A program made the translations under genes and the position numbers. The notes under the pieces were generated by a model, which was not told the origin of the DNA, did no database searches, and was given only the letters and a program-made list of their open reading frames with translations. From the NCBI GenBank assembly GCA_036005325.1, contig DASYQR010000157.1, forward strand, positions 1-6,472: 6,472 nucleotides of DNA, given 5' to 3'. The number at the start of each line of letters is the position of its first letter. The first letter of the stretch is position 1. Of this stretch, positions 1 to 5,331 are shown in pieces. Origin of the DNA: SCTG01 sp036005325. GTDB taxonomy: Bacteria; Nitrospirota; Nitrospiria; Nitrospirales; NS-4.

Positions 1-4
1 CCGG

Positions 5-18
5 CATAACCTCCTTGC
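5..18 (-). promoter_or_regulatory. Possible ribosome site and start of a further minus-strand gene
   Basis: Read on the minus strand, the left edge gives AAGGAGG followed after only two bases by ATG at 7-5. The Shine-Dalgarno match is strong, but the spacing is too short for this ATG to be a good start, and only two codons lie inside the window. A real start may lie just beyond the edge. If so, another gene follows the OmpA gene on the same strand. The motif is also flanked by a 5-bp inverted repeat (CGGCA at 2-6, TGCCG at 16-20). Weak evidence overall. Confidence 0.25.
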
Positions 19-26
19 CGAACGGG

Positions 27-65
27 GGCTGCGGGCCGGGCCCTTGGTGAGAGACGCCCGCAGCC
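27..65 (-). terminator. Hairpin after the OmpA gene, possible terminator or 3'-end stabiliser
   Basis: A perfect 10-bp inverted repeat, GGCTGCGGGC (27-36) and GCCCGCAGCC (56-65), encloses a 19-base loop that itself contains GGGCCC. It begins 17 bases beyond the stop codon of the OmpA gene, where a terminator would be expected. No T-run follows it on the minus strand (the next bases are CCCCGTTCGG), so it is not a canonical intrinsic terminator. It may instead protect the 3' end or act with Rho. Its 9-mer CCCGCAGCC recurs at 1046-1054, after the activator gene. Confidence 0.5.
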
Positions 66-81
66 GTCCATGCCCATTCCG

Positions 82-798
82 TCAATGCGTCGGTGACGAT
101 GGGGTTATGGACTCGGCGATCTCCGTCGAGGGAGCGCCGACCTTCGTCATCTCCAAATGCACGCGCCGATTGAGCTTCTGGCACTCTTTGCTGCCGTCGT
201 CACAAATCATCCCTGCTTGCCCCAGGCTGATGACTTTGATGGAAGATTCGGGAACGCCGAGCTGAACCAGAAATTCTTTGACCGTTTCCGCACGCCGCTT
301 CGCCAGGCCCTTGTTATATTCGGCCGGGCCGTGCTGGTCGCTATAGCCCTGCACCATGACCACCCACCCGCCGTCCTTTTTCAGGATTTGGGCCTGTTCT
401 TGCAGGATGGTGACGGCGTCGGCGCGCAGTCGGCTGCGATTAAAGTCGAAATAGAGGTCGGCATGCACCGTCTCCGGTTTCGGATCGACCGGCGTTTGCG
501 CCGAAGCGGATGGTACCGGCGCAGCCACGGCCGGTGTCACGAGCGGTCCTGACGAGACAGGTGTCGGTGATTTGTCGGCAGACTGTTCGGTCTCTCCACG
601 CTGGCTGTAAAACCAGTATCCGCCGATCAGTAATCCCACGGTGATTATGACACCGACAATAAGTCCCATCTCTTGCTTTGTGAACGGTGGTACCTTCACA
701 TCCTTTGGCCCGGTGAAACCGGCGCCCGTCCGTCCGTATGGTCCGCCGACCGTTGCTGTCGGGCCGGTCGTCGGCGTCTGTTCTGATGTCTTCATCAT
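82..798 (-). CDS. Inner-membrane-anchored OmpA/Pal-domain peptidoglycan-binding protein
   Basis: This 238-residue protein probably ties the inner membrane to the cell wall. Residues 1-43 are polar and lack a signal peptide. One membrane helix follows at about 45-65 (GLIVGVIITVGLLIGGYWF), then a Pro/Ala/Ser-rich linker (about 66-112), then a C-terminal OmpA domain (about 113-218). The domain opens with LYFDFNRS and carries the core GYSDQHGPAEYN...RRA. By family alignment D154 and R169 occupy the Asp/Arg positions that bind diaminopimelate in OmpA-like domains, and NRRV (210-213) closes the domain. C199 and C206 could form a periplasmic disulfide. The layout is MotB-like rather than that of a beta-barrel OmpA or lipoprotein Pal. 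GGAGG at 807-803 lies 4 bases from this ATG and 7 from a second ATG at 795-793, so the start may be three bases later. A sigma-54 promoter match lies upstream. Domain call is firm; the biological role is inferred. Confidence 0.93.
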   Translation of the reverse strand: MMKTSEQTPTTGPTATVGGPYGRTGAGFTGPKDVKVPPFTKQEMGLIVGVIITVGLLIGGYWFYSQRGETEQSADKSPTPVSSGPLVTPAVAAPVPSASAQTPVDPKPETVHADLYFDFNRSRLRADAVTILQEQAQILKKDGGWVVMVQGYSDQHGPAEYNKGLAKRRAETVKEFLVQLGVPESSIKVISLGQAGMICDDGSKECQKLNRRVHLEMTKVGAPSTEIAESITPSSPTH

Positions 799-852
799 GT
801 GTCCTCCTCGTTGTTTTGCTAAGGGTTATGCTGTCCAAGACTGCTTTCCTTG

Positions 853-871
853 CTGACGGTGGGACTGTCAG
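853..871 (-). other. Small hairpin in the OmpA-gene leader
   Basis: CTGAC (853-857) and GTCAG (867-871) form a 5-bp stem that can extend by two more pairs past one mismatch. It lies inside the predicted transcribed leader of the OmpA gene, about 55 bases before the start codon. It could affect mRNA stability or translation. The stem is short and may be incidental. Confidence 0.25.
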
Positions 872-887
872 GCTTTCCGTCTCTTGT

Positions 888-897
888 TCACCTCCTT
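888..897 (-). other. Orphan perfect Shine-Dalgarno sequence in the OmpA-gene leader
   Basis: On the minus strand this reads AAGGAGGTGA, a full complement of the usual 16S rRNA 3' end. No ATG, GTG or TTG follows at a workable distance, and the OmpA start is about 90 bases away. It could be a ribosome standby site, a remnant of a lost small gene, or chance in purine-rich DNA. Confidence 0.3.
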
Positions 898-935
898 CCC
901 CGCCTCGGTCTCTGCCGCCCGCAGCGTTTTCTCTA

Positions 936-951
936 AGCAAAAGGAGAGCCA
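936..951 (-). promoter_or_regulatory. Sigma-54 (-24/-12) promoter for the OmpA gene
   Basis: The minus strand reads TGGCTCTCCTTTTGCT. Against the consensus TGGCACG-N4-TTGCW it differs at two of twelve defined positions. The essential GG (950-949) and GC (938-937) are present at exactly the required spacing, and the T-run before GC is typical of good sites. It points at the OmpA gene and predicts a transcript start near 925 with a leader of roughly 127 bases. The gene upstream on the same strand encodes a sigma-54 activator, which raises the prior that the match is real. Not experimentally shown. Confidence 0.65.
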
Positions 952-970
952 CCCGGTTCGTCCAGGGAAC

Positions 971-1002
971 TGCGAAAATTTTGCATGTAAATCAATGTGG
1001 TC
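971..1002. promoter_or_regulatory. AT-rich tract with IHF-like core upstream of the sigma-54 promoter
   Basis: In GC-rich surroundings this stretch is notably AT-rich and contains the near-palindrome TGCGAAAATTTTGCA (971-985). AATCAA at 990-995 matches the WATCAA half of the IHF consensus, but the TTR half (1000-1002, GTC) matches poorly. It lies about 45-80 bases before the predicted start site, where DNA-bending sites often sit in sigma-54 promoters. Either an IHF/HU bend or part of the activator's own site is plausible. Confidence 0.3.
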
Positions 1003-1035
1003 TCGTGCGTGAAGGCTGTCGCTTCTTCACATTGA
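992..1035. promoter_or_regulatory. 8-bp inverted repeat, candidate enhancer for the sigma-54 activator
   Basis: TCAATGTG (992-999) and CACATTGA (1028-1035) are exact reverse complements separated by 28 bases. They lie about 67-110 bases before the predicted sigma-54 start, a usual distance for enhancer sites. The Fis-type HTH of the neighbouring activator would be expected to bind repeated or inverted half-sites. The spacing is long for a single dimer site, so two half-sites bound by different dimers, or a hairpin, are alternatives. Confidence 0.35.
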
Positions 1036-1045
1036 ATGAAGGGCC

Positions 1046-1074
1046 CCCGCAGCCATGCGGGTTTCATCCCCGCA
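1046..1074. terminator. Two mutually exclusive hairpins after the activator gene
   Basis: Three 6-base blocks alternate: CCCGCA (1046-1051), TGCGGG (1056-1061) and CCCGCA (1069-1074). The middle block can pair perfectly with either neighbour, with a loop of 4 or 7 bases. This lies 64-92 bases beyond the stop codon of the activator and before the OmpA promoter, so it could end the activator transcript and insulate the promoter. No proper T-run follows on either strand, so intrinsic termination is uncertain. An attenuator-like switch or a REP-type element are alternatives. Confidence 0.4.
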
Positions 1075-1137
1075 AGGCGGCGCATTCCTTAGGAAGAAAG
1101 GGCGATGGCTTTAGAATTTAGAAGGGAGCCGGAAGAC

Positions 1138-3900
1138 TTAAGATCGATCGAAGTGCTTGCGGATCAAGACCTCTACGAAACGGTAATGGCGGTCGGGGAG
1201 ATTCTTAAAACGCTTCCGGCAGGCCGCGATGGCCTCCTCAGGCGTGCCGAATTCTTGCAGCGTTTTCACGAGATGCTCGTAATACTCGAGCAGCTTCAGC
1301 TCGACGGTTCTGACCAGGGCCGGGTCGCCGGCCAGGGTCAATGCCGCCTTGGCCTGATCGCCGCCTGATTCCACCAGCGCGCGAAAGCCCATCCCCTTGA
1401 GATGCTGGGTAACGGTGCTGCGATCCCAGCTCAAGGCCCGTGCAGTGGCTTGCATGTCAAACTCCTGCTGACGAAGGCAGTCGAGAACTGCCTCGTCGCT
1501 ATTGGGATCGGGAGGGGGGGACCAAGGTGCCAGCCGCAGGTCGTGTTTGGTGAGGAGATTCCCTTCAACCAGGGCTACCGCCTGCTCGAGGCAGTGGTAT
1601 AGTTCGCGAACATTGCCTTTCCACGGCTGTGCCTGCAATGCCGCCAGCGCCTCCTCGGACAACGTTAGACCGTTCCTCCCTATACGGGCTGCGGCGTCCA
1701 GAACGAACCGTTCCGCCAAGAGAGCCAGATCCTGCCGGCGCTCCCGAAGGGGAGGCAGCCGGAGCGCCATGCCGTTCAGGCGAAAATACAGATCCTCCCG
1801 AAACCACCCCTCTGAAACCCCACGCTGGAGATCCTTATTGGTCGCGGCCACGACCCGCACATCGATCATTGTCGGTTTGGTGGCGCCTACACGGTAGAAC
1901 GTCTTCTCCTGGAGGACGCGCAGCAGTTTGCCCTGATGCTCCAAGCGGAGATCCCCAATCTCATCCATAAAAATCGTTCCCTGATGGGCGAGTTCGAAGT
2001 AGCCCTTGCGATCTCCCATGGCACCCGTGAAGCTCCCTCTGACGTGGCCAAACAGCTCGCTTTCGAAAAGCTCGGGGGAGATCGCTGCCATGTTGATGGC
2101 GATGAAGGGCTGGCTGGCGCGAGGACTGAGCCGGTGTACCGCTCGTGCGAACAACTCCTTGCCGGTGCCCGGTTCCCCCATGATGAGAACCGAGAGAGAC
2201 GAGCGCGCGCCTTTCTTGATATCGCGGAACACCGCCAGGACTTGGGGATCTCGGGTGATAATACCCAGCGCATCGCATTCAAGACGGAGCCGTTCCTGTT
2301 CCGCATCTCCGAGCCGGTGCGTTTCGCTTGTGACGGCGCGAAGACTCTGTAGCTCGTGTTCCAGCTCCTGGAGTCGGTGCCGAGTGGCGGTCTCCTGGGT
2401 CCGAGCCGTGGTTAATTGCTCTCGCAGGATGTCGGCCGCCTGAAGCAGTTCCTGTTCCTTCCCGGTCGGCCGAGCCGCCGCCGCCCGTGCCTCCTCCAGA
2501 TCTTCTTCCAATCCCTCCGTGTTGGATTCCTGGCAGACCAACGCCTCACGGACCGCCACGAGTTCCTGCTGGACACGCAGCATGGCCCCTTCCATCAGCC
2601 GCATCCGATAACTCGCGGTGAGATGCAACGACACAGTGGCGCCGGCGGTGGCCAATGTCAAAGCGCCCAGCGGCATCACGACGGGCAGGATCCACCCGCC
2701 GAATGACAGTGTGAACAGGACGATTGCAAGGTAGCTAGCGGCCAACACCGCGGTGGATGCGAACCCTTTCCATCCGCCTAGAGACAGGATCAACCAGGCG
2801 GCAACTGTCGTAAGAAGGAGAGCACCAAACACTCCCGAGATCGGCGAGGCTTGTTTGACCGAATTTCCGGATAGCAGAGTATTGAGAAGGTGAGCCTGAA
2901 TGATTGCAGCAGATACATGCCGTCCGACAGGTGTGCGTATGGTCGGTCCCTGTGTCGTCGGAAGGAGCAGAACGACTTTTCCTCCGACCCATTCACGCAG
3001 CTTTTCCATCTCCTTCTCTTCAAGCGCATTCCAGATTTCCAGGAACGAAAACGATGTGAAGGCCGCCGTTCCTTCGCCGGTATAATTGATTAACGTCTCC
3101 CCGCGCGTATCGATCGGGGTGATTAAAGGGGCGGTTCGTCCGTCCGGGAAGCGGGCTTCCTGGAACTTTACGGCGCCTCCGGGGTTGATCGACACCTGCT
3201 CAGGCGCGACTTGGAGGAATGTCGCCGTCAGAGCGAGACCAAAGGCGGGGATGGCGCGATCGTTGAACATTACATACAGAGGCGCTCTGCGCACCACGCC
3301 GTCTTCGTCGGCGAGGACCAGCGTATGACCGACCCCCTTCGCTTGATAAGCGAACGCTGGGAGCAGTCCCGTGAGTGTCTCCGCCTGACGGAACGATCGT
3401 AGTTGGTCCGTCTTCACGATGGGCCAAGAGGGATGGACCGTGCCTGGAGCAGCCTGCTGCGGAGGGGCAACTTCGGAAAGATTCACCCTGACGGGGTAGA
3501 CAACTCTTCCGGACGACTTGGTCGCTTCCGACAACATCGCGTCGCTCGCGATGCCTCCACGGGTCGGTGGACTGGGCTCTCCGAGAGGAAACTCCAGTCC
3601 GATCACGGCTGCTCCGGCGCGTCCGAGCGCCGTGATGAATCGGGCGAGCACCGCATGATCCCAGGCTCCTGCTCCGAAGCGGGCGTCCGTCGCTGCATCG
3701 CGATTGATCACGACGATCCATGGACTGGCGCGAGCCGGCCGTTTCAGGCGCGTCCATGCATCGTACATGCTCCATTCGAGCGCTGTCAGGCTGTTACTTG
3801 CCCAGAACCAGCCAGCCAACATTATGACGGTGGTCAGCAGTCCGATCAGAGCTGCATACACCAATGGGAGGCGTGGATCGGTTTTTAGATGCGAGACCAA
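1138..3900 (-). CDS. Membrane-bound CHASE2 sensor fused to a sigma-54-dependent activator
   Basis: A 920-residue one-component regulator that should sense a periplasmic signal and drive sigma-54 transcription. In order: membrane helix (about 14-34); periplasmic CHASE2 domain (about 45-345, with AGAAVIGLEFPLGEPS and DGVVRRAPLYV typical of the family); three membrane helices (about 352-424); long coiled coil (about 435-545); sigma-54 AAA+ domain (about 545-780); Fis-type HTH (about 815-840); and a 75-80-residue extension. Seen motifs are Walker A GEPGTGKE (575-582), the sigma-54 loop as GSFTGA (622-627; usual form GAFTGA), Walker B TIFMDE (642-647), ATN (686-688), FREDLYFRL (700-708) and GNVREL (762-767). 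There is no receiver domain, so control should come from CHASE2 through the coiled coil. The start is a TTG with no clear Shine-Dalgarno, 10 bases after the TPR gene's stop, suggesting translational coupling. TTG/GTG codons at residues 11 and 13 are possible alternative starts. Domain calls are strong; ligand and targets are unknown. Confidence 0.93.
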   Translation of the reverse strand: MVSHLKTDPRLPLVYAALIGLLTTVIMLAGWFWASNSLTALEWSMYDAWTRLKRPARASPWIVVINRDAATDARFGAGAWDHAVLARFITALGRAGAAVIGLEFPLGEPSPPTRGGIASDAMLSEATKSSGRVVYPVRVNLSEVAPPQQAAPGTVHPSWPIVKTDQLRSFRQAETLTGLLPAFAYQAKGVGHTLVLADEDGVVRRAPLYVMFNDRAIPAFGLALTATFLQVAPEQVSINPGGAVKFQEARFPDGRTAPLITPIDTRGETLINYTGEGTAAFTSFSFLEIWNALEEKEMEKLREWVGGKVVLLLPTTQGPTIRTPVGRHVSAAIIQAHLLNTLLSGNSVKQASPISGVFGALLLTTVAAWLILSLGGWKGFASTAVLAASYLAIVLFTLSFGGWILPVVMPLGALTLATAGATVSLHLTASYRMRLMEGAMLRVQQELVAVREALVCQESNTEGLEEDLEEARAAAARPTGKEQELLQAADILREQLTTARTQETATRHRLQELEHELQSLRAVTSETHRLGDAEQERLRLECDALGIITRDPQVLAVFRDIKKGARSSLSVLIMGEPGTGKELFARAVHRLSPRASQPFIAINMAAISPELFESELFGHVRGSFTGAMGDRKGYFELAHQGTIFMDEIGDLRLEHQGKLLRVLQEKTFYRVGATKPTMIDVRVVAATNKDLQRGVSEGWFREDLYFRLNGMALRLPPLRERRQDLALLAERFVLDAAARIGRNGLTLSEEALAALQAQPWKGNVRELYHCLEQAVALVEGNLLTKHDLRLAPWSPPPDPNSDEAVLDCLRQQEFDMQATARALSWDRSTVTQHLKGMGFRALVESGGDQAKAALTLAGDPALVRTVELKLLEYYEHLVKTLQEFGTPEEAIAACRKRFKNLPDRHYRFVEVLIRKHFDRS

Positions 3901-3910
3901 GATGATGAAG

Positions 3911-5248
3911 CTATGGAGCTGCCGAAATCTCTTTCAGCAGGCGCTGAGCGTCTTCATTGGGATTGCCCTTGAGCAGACTGCCTGCCTTTGTGAGGTCCTG
4001 CGGAACGCCCAGGCCTTTCGCATAGATCAAGGCCAAGACGGTCCGAGGCCGCGGAAGGCCTTCCGTGGCGGTCGTTTTGAAATACGTCAGGATACGGGCG
4101 TCATACGGCTTCAGCTGTCCGTCGGCGCCGTTCTCATAGAGGGTCTCGAGCTCGGCTTGGGCTGGCTCGCTCAAAGCGTAGGCTTCTCGGATCAGCACCG
4201 GCACCGCCTCCTGTGATCGTCCCTGCCGGACCAGGCTCACGCCAACGCTTTCTTCGGCAACATTGGCGTTCAGGTCAGGAAATTCCTTTGCGATTTGGGC
4301 ACGGAAGTCCTTGAACGCCTCGACAGCGGCCCGCGCTTCAACAGGCGATTGTTTTGTCTTGAGGAGGGCCAACTGGCGCTGCTGGGCGAGGGATTCCCGG
4401 GCCTGGCTCATGCCTTGTTCGGCGGCGCGAAACCACCACGTGATGGCAACGGCCAGGTTCCGCTCCACACCATTACCCGAGGCATAGGCGGCCCCTAGAA
4501 AATACTGGGCCTTGGGGAGTCCGGCGCGGGCAGCCGCGAGAAGCTCTTGAACGGCATCCGCAGGTTGATTCGCGAGTTTCAGCATCAGTCCGAGATTGTA
4601 ATGGGCATCGGCGAAGTCCGGCTTGAGTCGTAAGGCCTGACGGTAGGCTTCAATGGCGCCGCTGAGATTACCCATCGTGTACTGCACGACGCCGAGGTTG
4701 TAGTGCCCCTCGACGAGGTCGGGCTGCAGACGGAGCGCCGACTGCAGTTCGGTGCGTGCAGCAGCCCAATCATGCTTGGCCATAAGAGCCATTGCCAGAT
4801 TGATGTGAGCCTGGGCCAGGTTCGGCTGAAGCTCGAGGACGACGCGATACTCTTCAATGGCACTGTCCACATCGCCCATATGGTAGAGCGCCAGTCCGAG
4901 GCCGGAACGAGCTGGAATGGAATCGGGCTGGAGCCGGAGCGCCTCACGTAGTTGTGCAATTGCGCCCGGCAGATTGTCTGTCTCGATAAGCGCTAGCGCT
5001 ACCTCCAGATACGCCTCAGCCGAGTGGGAATGGGGATGCGCGCCGTCACGCTGTTTCGTGAGCGCACGCACGGCTTCACGCAACTCTGCACGTGCCTGTC
5101 CTTGCTGAGAAGGAGGTGGTGCCGGCGCTGCCGTCTGGTCTGGAGGGAGGGAAGTCTTTTCGGTGTCGTCAGGAGAAACAGCCGAAACGTTCTCGAGGCT
5201 TAGTGCGGTCATGCTCAGAACGCTCAGTAAGACTACGAGCGCCTTCAT
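3911..5248 (-). CDS. Secreted TPR and Sel1-like repeat protein
   Basis: A 445-residue predicted periplasmic scaffold. A signal peptide (1-23, hydrophobic core ALVVLLSVLSMTALSL, likely cleavage after VSA) is followed by a Pro/Ala-rich stretch to about 50. About five tandem TPRs span residues 76-245, with repeated W/Y-N-L-G and A-x-x-x-Y/L-R-x-A-L-x-L-x-P signatures. A Sel1-like repeat lies at about 246-280 (AQYFLGAAYASGNGVERN). After a less regular section, a second Sel1-like unit lies at about 403-427 (ALIYAKGLGVPQDLTKA). Such repeats bind proteins and have no enzymatic activity. The next gene, 10 bases on, encodes the CHASE2 activator, so the two are very likely co-transcribed and the TPR protein may be a sensor partner in the periplasm. 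ATG at 5248-5246 is chosen because it opens the signal peptide; GGAGGT at 5266-5261 lies a rather long 12 bases upstream. Partner and function unproven. Confidence 0.9.
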   Translation of the reverse strand: MKALVVLLSVLSMTALSLENVSAVSPDDTEKTSLPPDQTAAPAPPPSQQGQARAELREAVRALTKQRDGAHPHSHSAEAYLEVALALIETDNLPGAIAQLREALRLQPDSIPARSGLGLALYHMGDVDSAIEEYRVVLELQPNLAQAHINLAMALMAKHDWAAARTELQSALRLQPDLVEGHYNLGVVQYTMGNLSGAIEAYRQALRLKPDFADAHYNLGLMLKLANQPADAVQELLAAARAGLPKAQYFLGAAYASGNGVERNLAVAITWWFRAAEQGMSQARESLAQQRQLALLKTKQSPVEARAAVEAFKDFRAQIAKEFPDLNANVAEESVGVSLVRQGRSQEAVPVLIREAYALSEPAQAELETLYENGADGQLKPYDARILTYFKTTATEGLPRPRTVLALIYAKGLGVPQDLTKAGSLLKGNPNEDAQRLLKEISAAP

Positions 5249-5260
5249 GCCGTTCCCATG

Positions 5261-5266
5261 ACCTCC
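5261..5266 (-). promoter_or_regulatory. Ribosome site of the TPR/Sel1 gene, long spacing
   Basis: The minus strand reads GGAGGT, 12 bases before the ATG at 5248. A closer ATG at 5259-5257 is only 2 bases from it and reaches a stop after three codons (ATG GGA ACG GCA TGA), overlapping the true start. The arrangement suggests modest translation efficiency or a tiny overlapping leader reading frame. Confidence 0.45.
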
Positions 5267-5301
5267 GTAGTTCTTGACTGAAGGAGTGAATGAGAAATGA
5301 T

Positions 5302-5331
5302 ATTATACCGGAAAGGAGGAGACGATGAAAA
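5302..5331 (-). promoter_or_regulatory. Sigma-70-type promoter for the TPR-activator operon
   Basis: A perfect -10 hexamer TATAAT occupies 5307-5302 on the minus strand. An 18-base spacer separates it from TTTTCA (5331-5326), which matches the -35 consensus at four of six positions. The predicted start near 5295 gives a leader of about 47 bases before the TPR gene. The -35 overlaps the first codons of the divergent cyclase gene, so transcription of the two genes could interfere. Confidence 0.5.
5315..5319 (+). promoter_or_regulatory. Ribosome site of the cyclase gene; its promoter is unclear
   Basis: AAAGGAGGA places GGAGG five bases before the ATG at 5325, a strong site that fixes the start. 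A plus-strand promoter is less clear. TTGACT (5274-5279) and TATTAT (5301-5306) look like -35 and -10 hexamers, but their 21-base spacing is too long, and a start near 5313 would leave almost no leader for this ribosome site. Confidence 0.7.

Noticed and set aside
179..192. TGGCACTCTTTGCT on the plus strand resembles a sigma-54 promoter.
   Set aside because: GG and GC are two bases too close together, it lies inside the OmpA coding region, and it points away from any plus-strand gene.
440..952. Minus-strand open frame of about 170 codons overlapping the OmpA gene start.
   Set aside because: It runs out of frame through the OmpA coding sequence, starts at a GTG inside the sigma-54 promoter, and its protein is Arg-rich with no domain character: a shadow frame.
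1086..1096. Short palindrome TTCCTTAGGAA between the activator stop and the hairpins, considered as a terminator.
   Set aside because: Only five base pairs with a single-base loop and no T-run.
4570..5020. Repeated approximately 102-base units in the TPR gene, considered as a DNA tandem repeat.
   Set aside because: The periodicity is that of 34-residue TPR units; the nucleotide copies are diverged, so this is protein repeat structure and not a recent DNA duplication.
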